From Alphaproteobacteria bacterium (GTDB taxonomy: Bacteria > Pseudomonadota > Alphaproteobacteria > Caulobacterales > Caulobacteraceae): a DNA stretch of 25,134 nucleotides. The notes beneath the pieces were generated by a model, which saw only the letters and a list, made by a program, of their open reading frames with translations, searched no databases and had not been told where the DNA came from. Both the position numbers and the translations under genes were made by a program. Where the stretch lies: the NCBI GenBank assembly GCA_018895795.1, contig JAHINZ010000175.1:1-25134 (forward strand), in the 5' to 3' direction. How positions within the stretch are numbered: position 1 is the stretch's first letter; each line of letters begins with the position of its first letter. Below, one piece after another: positions 8,036 through 15,781 of the stretch.

Positions 8036-8060
8036 CCCTTCCCCGCAAGCGGGAAAGGGG
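8036..8060 (-). terminator. Imperfect hairpin after argS
   Basis: Just past the argS stop, the sequence CCCTTCCCCGC-AA-GCGGGAAAGGGG can fold into an imperfect stem with a very short loop. It lacks a U tract in the minus-strand RNA. It may act as a terminator or as a 3' stabilising hairpin between argS and the metalloprotease gene. Confidence 0.35.
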
Positions 8061-8068
8061 ATCGACAC

Positions 8069-9871
8069 CTACATGCGCTCCGGCGCCTCGATGCCCAGCA
8101 GCTCCAGGGCCTGTTCCAGCTGACGCAGGGTGGTCTGGGCCAGGTTCAGGCGCGAGGCCCGCGTAGCCTCGTCCTCGGCGCTCATGATCGGGCAAGCCGC
8201 ATAGAACTTCGAGAAGGTCTGGGCCAGCTTGTAGGCGTGCTCGGCCACGAAATTGGGGGCCTTCTTGTCATAGGCCTCCGTCAGGGCGCCCTCGAAGGCG
8301 TCCAGCAGCATGGCCAGATCCCGTTCGGCCGGCTCGCCGATCACGATCCGCCCAGCCTGAACGCCCGCCTCCGCCGCCTTGCGCAACACGCTCTTGATCC
8401 GCACCGACTGGTACAGCAAATACGGCCCGGTCTTGCCCTCGAAGCTGGTGAAGCGATCCAGGTCAAAGACATAGGACGTGCCGCGGAAGTTCTGCAGGTC
8501 GGCGAACTTCAGCGCCGCGATCCCGACCTTGTGGGCGGTGTCCTCGAAGGCCTCTTCCGACAGTTCGGCGCCGAGGCCGGCTTCCCGCAGACGCTCGCGG
8601 GCCTTTTCGCGGGCCATCTCGATCAGGTCGTGCAGTTTCAGCACACCGCCGGCGCGGGTCTTGAACGGCTTGCCGTCGCTGCCGTTCATGGTGCCAAAGC
8701 CGATATGTTCCAGCGTGCCGGGCTCGGCGTAGCCGGCCAGATAGGCGGCGCGGAACACCGTCTCGAAATGGTCGGCCTGACGCTGGTCGACGCAGTAGAG
8801 AATCAGGTGCGGATCAAACGAGCTGCGGCGGTCCAGGATCGTGGCCAGGTCGGTCGTGCCGTACATGGCCGAGCCTTCCGACGAGACCACCAGCAGCGGC
8901 AGCACGTCGCGCTTGTCGCCTTCCTGAGATACGCGGACGATCCGGGCGCCCTGATCCTCGACCAGCAGGCCCTTGTCCTCGAGCTGGCGCACCATTGGCG
9001 CGATCAGGTCCTGAACGTCGCTCTCGCCTTTCCACAGGTCGAAATCGACGCCGAGAGCGTGAAATTCACGCTCCAGGGCCACGCGGCTGACGCTGACGAA
9101 ATGGCGCCACAGCAGCCGGTAGCCGAAGCGCCCGTTCTGCAACTCGGCGGTCGCCCTGCGGGCCCGCTCCTTGTAGTCGAGATCTTCCTTCTGGCGGGCC
9201 GAGGCCAGCGGATAGAGGCGATCCAGGTCGGCCAGGCTGACGCGCGGTGCCAGCTCGGCCAGCACCTTGTCCTCGTCGGCCTTGGTGAAGCCGCGCGGCG
9301 CTTCCGGCAGCTTCTCCATCAGGGCGCGGATGAAGGGGTCCTCGTCCATCACCGCGGTGATGAGCAGGCCCATCTGGAAACCCCAGTCCCCAAAGTGGGC
9401 GTCGCCCACCACATCGTCGCCGCGGAAGCGATAGAGGCGCTTGACCGACTCGCCGATGATCGAGGCGCGCAGATGGCCCACATGCATCGGCTTGGCGACG
9501 TTGGGGCCGGCATAGTCGATCAGCACGCGCCGCGGATGCTCGACCACTTCGGCGCCGGCGCGCGGATCGGCGGCGATCTCCTTGGCCCGGGCCGACAGCG
9601 CCTCGGCGCTGACCCGCATGTTGATGAAGCCGACGCCGGCGATCTCGACCGAGGCCAGACGCGGATCACCCTTCAGGTGATCGACCACCTGCACCGCGAT
9701 CTCACGCGGATTACGCTTGGCGCTCTTGGCCGCCGCGAGGGCGCCGTTGCATTGGAAATCGGCGAGGTCGGGCCGGTCGGACGCCGTGACACGCCCGAAC
9801 TCGGGAGAAAGTCCGGCGGCCTGGAAAGCGGCCGCGGCCGCTTCGCTCAGGGACCGCTTCAAATCGCTCAT
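8069..9871 (-). CDS. argS: Arginyl-tRNA synthetase
   Basis: This 600-residue class I synthetase charges tRNA-Arg with arginine in the cytoplasm. The HIGH-type motif is HVGH at 130-133 within the family hallmark DYAGPNVAKPMHVGHLRAS. The N-terminal about 110 residues match the Add-1 tRNA-recognition domain, and LLYQSVRIKSV with the C-terminal helical bundle (DALRM-like anticodon domain) ends in LLGIEAPERM. The canonical KMSKS is replaced by a looser segment around SDGKPFKTRAGG, which is normal for many bacterial ArgS enzymes. The start codon overlaps the stop of the upstream exported-protein gene in ATGA (9871-9868), so the essential synthetase is probably translated from a shared transcript. 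Confidence 0.97.
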   Translation of the reverse strand: MSDLKRSLSEAAAAAFQAAGLSPEFGRVTASDRPDLADFQCNGALAAAKSAKRNPREIAVQVVDHLKGDPRLASVEIAGVGFINMRVSAEALSARAKEIAADPRAGAEVVEHPRRVLIDYAGPNVAKPMHVGHLRASIIGESVKRLYRFRGDDVVGDAHFGDWGFQMGLLITAVMDEDPFIRALMEKLPEAPRGFTKADEDKVLAELAPRVSLADLDRLYPLASARQKEDLDYKERARRATAELQNGRFGYRLLWRHFVSVSRVALEREFHALGVDFDLWKGESDVQDLIAPMVRQLEDKGLLVEDQGARIVRVSQEGDKRDVLPLLVVSSEGSAMYGTTDLATILDRRSSFDPHLILYCVDQRQADHFETVFRAAYLAGYAEPGTLEHIGFGTMNGSDGKPFKTRAGGVLKLHDLIEMAREKARERLREAGLGAELSEEAFEDTAHKVGIAALKFADLQNFRGTSYVFDLDRFTSFEGKTGPYLLYQSVRIKSVLRKAAEAGVQAGRIVIGEPAERDLAMLLDAFEGALTEAYDKKAPNFVAEHAYKLAQTFSKFYAACPIMSAEDEATRASRLNLAQTTLRQLEQALELLGIEAPERM

Positions 9872-10566
9872 TGCTTGGTGACAGCCCCTGCTTGCGCGGT
9901 TTGGCCCGCATTGACCCGGAAGCGCTTGCCCTCGCGATTGAAGGCGGCCATTTCCGGGGTCACGTCAAAGCCGATCAACACTTCGAAATTGCCGCCGCTG
10001 ACCTTGGCGTCGGCGCGCGGGATCGTGATGCTCTGCAACTGTTCGGTCGCGAAGATCCGGTCCTGGCCGGCCGGGAAGGTGATCGGCAGGTCGAAATATT
10101 CCTTGGCGATCACCGCCTGGTTCCGCTCGGTCACCGCCACCCAGTAGCGATAGGTGTGATGCGAGTCCGGCGCCGCGGGACCGCGCCCCAGCTGGAACAG
10201 GACCTCGACGCGCATGGTGATCGGGTCATCGCTCTTGTAGGCGCAACCGGAGGAGATTCCCTGAATCTCGCCAGTAAAGCCCGCCGCCGACGCGCTTTCG
10301 TGGCCATCCTTGAAGTCGATGTACCGGCTGGCGTCGTACAGCACCTTCACATAGGGACATGGACCCGCGTTGCGCAGCTGAGCCAGCGGCGCCTTGGACT
10401 GGTTCCACTCCTCGTCGCGCTTCTTCTTCTTGCCGGCCTGCTCTTCGTCCTGACCTTGGCCCTGATCCTGGCCACGACCACGCGATTGGGCGTGAACGCT
10501 CACCGCTGAGGCGGCGACCGAGACAGCCATCAGAGCGCTGAGGGCGAGAGTGAGTTTAGGGCGCAT
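9868..10566 (-). CDS. Exported protein of unknown function, upstream of argS
   Basis: This 232-residue protein has a signal peptide (MRPKLTLALSALMAVSVAAS, likely cleaved after VHA at residue 26). The mature N-terminus is a Gln/Asp/Gly-rich low-complexity stretch followed by KKKKRDEEW (46-54). A globular domain follows, with two cysteines (C70 in NAGPCPYVKVLYD, C108 in SSGCAYK) that could form a disulfide after export. Further marks are TYRYWVAVTERN and GFDVTPEMAAFNREGKRFRV. I recognise the general look of a conserved alphaproteobacterial exported protein but cannot name a function. Its stop overlaps the argS start by four bases. It faces ispH across a 163-base divergent region. Confidence 0.85.
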   Translation of the reverse strand: MRPKLTLALSALMAVSVAASAVSVHAQSRGRGQDQGQGQDEEQAGKKKKRDEEWNQSKAPLAQLRNAGPCPYVKVLYDASRYIDFKDGHESASAAGFTGEIQGISSGCAYKSDDPITMRVEVLFQLGRGPAAPDSHHTYRYWVAVTERNQAVIAKEYFDLPITFPAGQDRIFATEQLQSITIPRADAKVSGGNFEVLIGFDVTPEMAAFNREGKRFRVNAGQTAQAGAVTKQ

Positions 10567-10729
10567 GAAACGTCCGGTCAGAAAATGAAGAGCCTGAAGG
10601 AGCGTATGCCCCAGACGGCGTCATGCAGCCTGATAAAGGCATATGCGTGACGTCGCAATGTGCTGCTTTGGACGCGGACCTGGGCGCCGACGCTGGCGCG
10701 CGCGTCGTTGAACGCTTAGGTTCCGGGTC

Positions 10730-11689
10730 ATGAACGCCATCACCCCAATCCGTACGCCGCTCACCATCGTGCTCGCCAGCCCGCGGGGATTTTGCGCGGG
10801 CGTCGACCGGGCCATCCAGATTGTCGAACGGGCCATCGAAAAATTCGGCGCGCCCGTCTATGTGCGCCACGAGATCGTCCATAATCGCCATGTCGTGGAT
10901 CGCCTGAAAGCCCTGGGCGCGGTGTTTATCGAGGAGCTGTCCGAAGCGCCCGACGACCGCCCGATCGTGTTCTCGGCGCACGGGGTCCCCAAGTCTGTGC
11001 CGACCGAAGCCAAGGCCCGCCAGATGATCTATCTGGACGCCACCTGCCCTTTGGTCTCCAAGGTCCATGTCGAAGCCCAGAAACATTTCGACGCCGGTCG
11101 GGAGATCGTGCTGATCGGCCATGCCGGTCATCCGGAAGTGGTCGGCACCATGGGCCAACTGCCCGAGGGTTCGGTGACCCTGATCGAGAACATCGCCGAC
11201 GCCCGCGTCTGGACTCCCAAGGACGCCGCCAATGTCGCCTTCCTAACCCAGACCACCCTGTCGGTCGACGACACCGCCGAGATGGTCGAAACCCTGAAGC
11301 AGCGCTTCCCCGGCATCGCCGCGCCCCACAAGGAAGACATCTGCTACGCGACCACCAACCGCCAGGACGCGGTCAAACACCTGGCCAGTTCCTCTGAGCT
11401 GATCCTGGTGGTCGGGTCGCGCAATTCCTCGAATTCCGTGCGCCTCGCGGAGGTCGGCCTGAAGGCCGGCGCCAAGGACGCCCGGCTGATCGACGACGCC
11501 AGCGGGCTGGACTGGTCCTGGTTCGAGGGCGTCTCGCGCGTGGGCCTCACGGCCGGCGCCTCGGCCCCCGAGGACTTGGTCCAGGGCGTCATCGACGCCA
11601 TCGCCCAGCGCTATGAGGTCATCATCGAGGACCTGATCGAGGCCCGCGAGACGGTGACCTTCAAGTTGCCGCGCCTGCTAACGACCTGA
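10730..11689 (+). CDS. ispH: 4-hydroxy-3-methylbut-2-enyl diphosphate reductase
   Basis: This 319-residue iron-sulfur enzyme performs the last step of the MEP pathway, reducing HMBPP to IPP and DMAPP. The three cluster ligands are C22 (ASPRGFCAGVDRAI), C106 (DATCPLVSKVH) and C205 (DICYATTNRQDAV). The active-site histidines are H51 (EIVHN), H84 (SAHG) and H134, with E136 in HAGHPEV. The N-terminus is about ten residues longer than the E. coli enzyme. A loose AGGTTCCGGG purine-containing stretch precedes the ATG. The 163 bases upstream are shared with a divergent exported-protein gene; I see no convincing promoter boxes there. It is the first of a plus-strand run with thrB and rnhA. Confidence 0.97.
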   Translation: MNAITPIRTPLTIVLASPRGFCAGVDRAIQIVERAIEKFGAPVYVRHEIVHNRHVVDRLKALGAVFIEELSEAPDDRPIVFSAHGVPKSVPTEAKARQMIYLDATCPLVSKVHVEAQKHFDAGREIVLIGHAGHPEVVGTMGQLPEGSVTLIENIADARVWTPKDAANVAFLTQTTLSVDDTAEMVETLKQRFPGIAAPHKEDICYATTNRQDAVKHLASSSELILVVGSRNSSNSVRLAEVGLKAGAKDARLIDDASGLDWSWFEGVSRVGLTAGASAPEDLVQGVIDAIAQRYEVIIEDLIEARETVTFKLPRLLTT

Positions 11690-11731
11690 CGCCCTCTTGA
11701 CCGCCGGCGCCGGCTCCCGCATCCCCCGATC

Positions 11732-12694
11732 ATGGCCGTCTATACCGACATCACCGACCAAGAACTCGCCGACTTCCTGGCAGACTTCGACCTAGGGCGG
11801 GCCCTGGCGTTCAAGGGCATCGCCGAGGGCGTGGAGAACTCCAACTTCCTGCTGGAGACGGAGACCGGGCGGTTCATCCTGACGGTCTACGAAAAGCGCG
11901 CCGCGCCGGAAGACCTGCCCTATTTCCTCAACCTGATGCGCTGGCTGGCCGATCGCGGCTTTCCCAGCGCCACGCCGATCGCCGATCGCGCCGGCCGCAC
12001 GCTGAAGACCCTGCGCGGCAAGCCCGCCGCCCTGGTGCAGTTCCTGCCGGGCCTGTCCGTGCGTCGCCCCACCGTGGCCCACTGCCGCGAGGCTGGCGAG
12101 GGCCTGGCTCGTCTGCATCTGGCCGGCGAAGGCTACCCCGGCCGACGCCTCAATGATCTGGGCCAACCCTATTGGGCCCCGCTGTTTTCCAAGCACCGCC
12201 AGGGCGCCGAGGATCTGAAGCCGGGCTTGGCGACCACGATCGACAAGGACCTGGCGGAACTGGCTCTGGCCTGGCCGCGCGACTTGCCGTCAGGGGTGAT
12301 CCACGCCGACTATTTCCCCGATAACGTCTTCTTCAAGCCGGACGGCCGGTTCGCCGCCGCCATCGACTTCTACTTCGCTTGCGACGACAGCTACGCCTAT
12401 GACGTCGCTGTGACCTTGAACGCCTGGTGCTTCGAGCCCGACGGCAGCTTCAACGCCACGGCCGCCGCCGCGCTGCTGACGGGCTATCAGCGCCGTCGGC
12501 CGCTGAGCCCCGCCGAGAAGCAGGCCCTGCCGATCCTGGCGCGCGGCGCGGCCATGCGCTTCTTCCTGACCCGTCTGGCCGACTGGAAGGCGACGCCGGC
12601 CGGGGCGCTGGTCAAGCCGCATGACCCGATGGAATATGAGCGCAAGCTGGCCGTCCACCGCGAGGGCCTGACCCTGTTCGGGACCGGAGCATGA
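11732..12694 (+). CDS. thrB: Homoserine kinase (APH-fold type)
   Basis: This 320-residue kinase phosphorylates L-homoserine to O-phospho-L-homoserine for threonine synthesis. It belongs to the aminoglycoside-phosphotransferase-fold type common in alphaproteobacteria, not the GHMP type of E. coli. The N-terminus MAVYTDITDQELADFL and EGVENSNFLLET (32-43) are typical. The catalytic loop is HADYFPDN (H191, D193, N198), and the metal-binding Asp is D212 in IDFYFA. No clear Shine-Dalgarno sequence is seen before the ATG. The gap from ispH is 42 bases, and the stop overlaps the rnhA start in ATGA. The gene order ispH-thrB-rnhA supports the assignment. Confidence 0.95.
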   Translation: MAVYTDITDQELADFLADFDLGRALAFKGIAEGVENSNFLLETETGRFILTVYEKRAAPEDLPYFLNLMRWLADRGFPSATPIADRAGRTLKTLRGKPAALVQFLPGLSVRRPTVAHCREAGEGLARLHLAGEGYPGRRLNDLGQPYWAPLFSKHRQGAEDLKPGLATTIDKDLAELALAWPRDLPSGVIHADYFPDNVFFKPDGRFAAAIDFYFACDDSYAYDVAVTLNAWCFEPDGSFNATAAAALLTGYQRRRPLSPAEKQALPILARGAAMRFFLTRLADWKATPAGALVKPHDPMEYERKLAVHREGLTLFGTGA

Positions 12695-13131
12695 CGCCGA
12701 AGGTCATCGTCTTCACCGACGGCGCCTGCAAGGGCAATCCCGGTCCCGGAGGCTGGGGCGCGATCATGCTGTACGGCGAGAAGAAAAAGGAAATCTGCGG
12801 CGGCGAGGCCCACACGACCAACAACCGCATGGAATTGATGGGCGCCATCCAGGCCCTTGAGACCTTGAACAAGCCCTGCAAGGTCGAGCTGCACACCGAC
12901 AGTCAGTACGTGATGAAGGGCGTCACTCAGTGGATCCACGGTTGGAAGGCGCGCGGCTGGCGCACGGCCGACAAGAGCCCGGTCAAGAACGACGACCTGT
13001 GGAAACGCCTGGACGCCGCCCGCAATCGCCACGAGGTCGACTGGCGCTGGGTCAAGGGCCATGCCGGCCATCCGCTGAACGAACGCGCCGACGCACTGGC
13101 CAACCAGGGCCTGAGCCAGACGCGGCGCTAG
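12691..13131 (+). CDS. rnhA: Ribonuclease HI
   Basis: This 146-residue endonuclease cuts the RNA strand of RNA-DNA hybrids, with roles in primer removal and R-loop clearance. All four catalytic acids are present at canonical positions: D10 (FTDGACKGNPGPGGWG), E48 (NNRMELM), D70 (HTDSQYV) and D134 (NERADALA); the assisting His is H124 in VKGHAGH. The length matches the E. coli enzyme. The ATG overlaps the thrB stop in ATGA, so the two are probably translationally coupled. Confidence 0.98.
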   Translation: MTPKVIVFTDGACKGNPGPGGWGAIMLYGEKKKEICGGEAHTTNNRMELMGAIQALETLNKPCKVELHTDSQYVMKGVTQWIHGWKARGWRTADKSPVKNDDLWKRLDAARNRHEVDWRWVKGHAGHPLNERADALANQGLSQTRR

Positions 13132-13210
13132 ATCGCCGGAACTTGTGGGCGATCGGCCCTCTGCGCCAGAACCCCCTCGCCAACGGCCGACGGGTTTGCC
13201 AAGAGCCGGT

Positions 13211-13654
13211 ATGAACTTCGTCGGCTATTACCGCGTCCCGCCCGTTCGCGGGATCTTCTTCAGCCCGGCTCAGGAAGAGCGGCTGCTGCTCCTGGGCTGC
13301 CAGGAAGTCTTCAGCGACCGATGCCTGGCCGGCGGCGTGGTGCGCCCGGGCCTCGATCGCGCCCTGGCCGCCTTGGAGGACGGCGGAACCCTGGCCGCGC
13401 CCAGCCTGCATGCCTTGGCCGGCGCGATGGTCGACCTGCTGGAGGTGCTCCTGAAACTCAAGGCGCGGGATCTGAATCTGATTGTCATCCAGCCGGCGAT
13501 CGACACCCGCAGCGACCCCGGATTCTTCGAGGCTTGCCAGGCCCTGGCGGTCTTCAACGGCGAGCGCGCGATGATCCGCGCGACCGAGGCGTCGATGGTC
13601 GCCAAAGGGGTTCCGGGCCTGGGCGTCAAGACCTCAAAGGCACGCCAAACCTGA
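13211..13654 (+). CDS. Resolvase-domain-like protein lacking catalytic residues
   Basis: This 147-residue protein aligns by eye along the serine-recombinase catalytic domain. MNFVGYYRV corresponds to the GYARVS strand, LLLLGCQEVFSDRCLAGG to the loop before the catalytic core, RPGLDRALAALEDGGTLAA to RPELxRxLxxLxxGDxL, and then come AIDTRSDPG and FNGERAMIRATEA to the ERxxI helix. The catalytic serine is missing (YRVPP in place of ARVS), and the DRLGR arginines are replaced by SLHALAG. There is no C-terminal helix-turn-helix, only VAKGVPGLGVKTSKARQT. It is therefore unlikely to recombine DNA; a structural or regulatory role is possible. The ATG at 13211 gives the domain start; the frame is open 22 codons further upstream. 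It follows rnhA by 79 bases. Confidence 0.75.
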   Translation: MNFVGYYRVPPVRGIFFSPAQEERLLLLGCQEVFSDRCLAGGVVRPGLDRALAALEDGGTLAAPSLHALAGAMVDLLEVLLKLKARDLNLIVIQPAIDTRSDPGFFEACQALAVFNGERAMIRATEASMVAKGVPGLGVKTSKARQT

Positions 13655-13763
13655 ACAAGGCCCCCGCCAGGACAGGCCTGCGTTAGCCACGCACCCGAGC
13701 GTGGCGTTCGCGCGCGAGCGGGCCTATCCTTCGACGAGGCGTTTGGCCTCACAGGGCGGCAGC

Positions 13764-14972
13764 TTGTATATTTTGATCTTGGCGATCGTGATCGCCGTGC
13801 TCGTCGCGCTCAGCCTATCCTTCGGCCCGGTGGCCCGCAGCGCGCGCTGGTCGGCGACCGTAACGCCGCTGGCCTCGATCATCGGCAGCGGCTTTCTGAT
13901 CTGCGGCCCGCTGCTGGCCAAGGAATTCGGGGCCGCCGCCCTGGGCGCCGAGCTGATCCTGCTGGCCATCGCCTATGCGATGGGCGCGGTCATGCGCTTC
14001 AACATCCTTCACGTGGAGGACTATCTGGAGGCGTCGCCGTTCAATGATCGCGTCGCCTGGTTGGCGCGGATCAGCCAGGTGGTGCTGGCCTTGGCCTATG
14101 CGGTGTCCGTGGCCTACTACCTCAAGCTGCTGGCGGAGTTTGGCCTGAGACCGTTTCACGTCGACCCGGCCCATCACGCCCTGGCCTCCAATATCCTGGT
14201 GACTGCCATCATCGCCGGGCTGATCAGCCTGGCGTTCTTCGGCAATCTGAAGCGCGTGGAGGGTCTGGCGCACGGCACCGTGGCCGTGAAGCTGGGCGTC
14301 ATCGCGGGCATGATGGCGGCGCTGGCGGCCTTCTGGATCATCCATGGCGCGCACGCGCCCGTGCCGCCCACCGTGATCAACCTCCACAGCCTGCCGATGC
14401 TGCTGGGCCTGTTGATCACCGTCCAGGGGTTCGAGACCTCGCGCTATCTGGGTTATGCCTACGATAAGCAAACGCGGATCGTGACCATGCGGCGCGCCCA
14501 GTGGATTTCCTCGGCGATCTACGCCGCCTTCCTGCTTTTACTGACGCCGTTTCTAAGCCAGGCGGCGGCGACACCCGGGGTGGCGGGCATTCTCGACATC
14601 ATGGAAAGCGTTGCGCCCTTCCTGGGGCTGCTTGTCCTGGCCGGCGCGATTTCCAGCCAGATGAGCGCGGCCGTGGCGGATTCGATCGGCGCGGGCGGGC
14701 TGATGAACGAGGTCAGCCAGAAGCGTCTCAGCGTTCCGGTCGCGTTCGTCGTCGCGGCCGGACTGTCGCTGGTTCTGGTCTGGATCACCGACCCGTTCCA
14801 GGTGATCGCCCTGTCATCGCGGGCGTTCGCGGTGTTCTACGCCCTGCAGTGCGGCCTGGGTCTCTGGGTGTCGCTGCGCACGGGCCGTGGCGGTCGATGG
14901 GCCCGCGCCGGCATGGTGATGGTGGGCCTGGTCTGCCTCACCGCGGCCGCGGTCGGCGCGCCGGCCGAGTAA
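13764..14972 (+). CDS. Multi-pass membrane protein, probable transporter
   Basis: From the TTG at 13764 the product is about 402 residues with roughly eleven hydrophobic segments. A GTG at 13701 would add 21 polar residues (AFARERAYPSTRR...). I prefer the TTG because it places LYILILAIVIAV, the first helix, at the N-terminus, but its Shine-Dalgarno sequence (AGGGCGG) is weak. SATVTPLASIIGSGFLICGP resembles the broken first helix of LeuT-fold transporters, and GAISSQMSAAVADSIGAGG resembles a later helix of sodium:solute symporters. QGFETSRYLGYAY recalls amino-acid permeases. Substrate cannot be inferred, and no partner gene lies nearby. A GC-rich hairpin follows the stop. Confidence 0.7.
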   Translation: MYILILAIVIAVLVALSLSFGPVARSARWSATVTPLASIIGSGFLICGPLLAKEFGAAALGAELILLAIAYAMGAVMRFNILHVEDYLEASPFNDRVAWLARISQVVLALAYAVSVAYYLKLLAEFGLRPFHVDPAHHALASNILVTAIIAGLISLAFFGNLKRVEGLAHGTVAVKLGVIAGMMAALAAFWIIHGAHAPVPPTVINLHSLPMLLGLLITVQGFETSRYLGYAYDKQTRIVTMRRAQWISSAIYAAFLLLLTPFLSQAAATPGVAGILDIMESVAPFLGLLVLAGAISSQMSAAVADSIGAGGLMNEVSQKRLSVPVAFVVAAGLSLVLVWITDPFQVIALSSRAFAVFYALQCGLGLWVSLRTGRGGRWARAGMVMVGLVCLTAAAVGAPAE

Positions 14973-14975
14973 ACG

Positions 14976-15015
14976 GGCGGGCGCGCCACCCCCTTTGGGA
15001 GAAGCGCGCCCCGCC
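14976..15015. terminator. Hairpin between convergent genes
   Basis: GGCGGGCGCGC (14976-14986) can pair with GCGCGCCCCGCC (15004-15015) with one bulged base and a 17-base loop. It fills the 47-base gap between the plus-strand transporter gene and the minus-strand ABC permease gene, so it could end transcripts from both sides, though no U tract is visible. Confidence 0.5.
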
Positions 15016-15019
15016 GGCC

Positions 15020-15781
15020 TCAGGTCTTCAGACGGTAGCCCGTCTTGAAGATCCACCACACCGCCGCCAGGCACAGGGCCAGGAACACGCAGGTCATCCC
15101 CAGGCTGACGCCCACCCCGACGTCGGAGACGCCGTAGAAGCTCCAGCGGAAGCCGCTGATCAGATAGACCACCGGGTTGAACAGGGTGATCTTCTGCCAG
15201 ATCGGCGGCAGCATGCTGATCGAGTAGAAGCTGCCGCCCAGGAAGGTCAGGGGCGTGATGATCAGGGCCGGCACGATCTGCAGCTTCTGGAAGTTGTCGG
15301 CCCAGACCCCGATCACGAAACCGAACAGGCTGAAGGTCACCGCCGTCAGCACCAGGAACAGCGCCATCACGAACGGGTGGGCGATCTCGAACGGCACGAA
15401 GATCCGCGCCGTCGCCAGGATCAGCAGACCCAGCAGCACCGACTTGCTCGCCGCCGCCCCGACATAGCCGATCACGGTCTCGATCCAAGACACCGGGGCC
15501 GACAGCAGCTCATAGATCGTGCCGGCCCATTTGGGCATGTAGATGCCGAAGGCGGCGTTGGAGATGCTCTCGCTGAGCAGCGACAGCATGACCAGGCCGG
15601 GAATGATGAAGGCGCCGTAGCTGACCCCATCGATCGACTGCATGCGCGAGCCGATCGCCGAGCCGAACACCACGAAATACAGCGAGGTCGAGATCACCGG
15701 CGCGATGATGCTCTGGGCCAAGGTGCGGAACCAACGCGCCAGCTCGAAGCGGTAGATGGCCTTGATGGCGTGGAGGTTCAT
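15020..15781 (-). CDS. ABC-2 type export permease (YadH-like)
   Basis: This 253-residue integral membrane protein has about six hydrophobic segments and the ABC-2 membrane layout. It begins MNLHAIKAIYRFELARWFRT, an amphipathic N-terminal region, and contains YGAFIIPGLVMLSL, PLTFLGGSFYSISMLPP and FNPVVYLISGFRWSFYG, the last two being strongly typical of the YadH/NodJ-like permease family. The ATG at 15781 overlaps the ATPase stop in ATGA; an upstream extension would run into the ATPase gene. It forms the membrane half of a two-gene exporter with the ATPase. The substrate is unknown; related pairs export drugs or surface glycans. Confidence 0.93.
   Translation of the reverse strand: MNLHAIKAIYRFELARWFRTLAQSIIAPVISTSLYFVVFGSAIGSRMQSIDGVSYGAFIIPGLVMLSLLSESISNAAFGIYMPKWAGTIYELLSAPVSWIETVIGYVGAAASKSVLLGLLILATARIFVPFEIAHPFVMALFLVLTAVTFSLFGFVIGVWADNFQKLQIVPALIITPLTFLGGSFYSISMLPPIWQKITLFNPVVYLISGFRWSFYGVSDVGVGVSLGMTCVFLALCLAAVWWIFKTGYRLKT

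Noticed and set aside
5839..10147. Very long plus-strand open frames (775 and 794 codons) opposite the metalloprotease and argS genes
   Set aside because: They are antisense shadows of GC-rich genes: their translations are low-complexity, rich in Arg, Gly and Gln without domains, while the minus-strand frames carry clear catalytic motifs.
10556..11158. 200-codon minus-strand frame opposite ispH
   Set aside because: It overlaps the catalytic region of ispH and has no family features.
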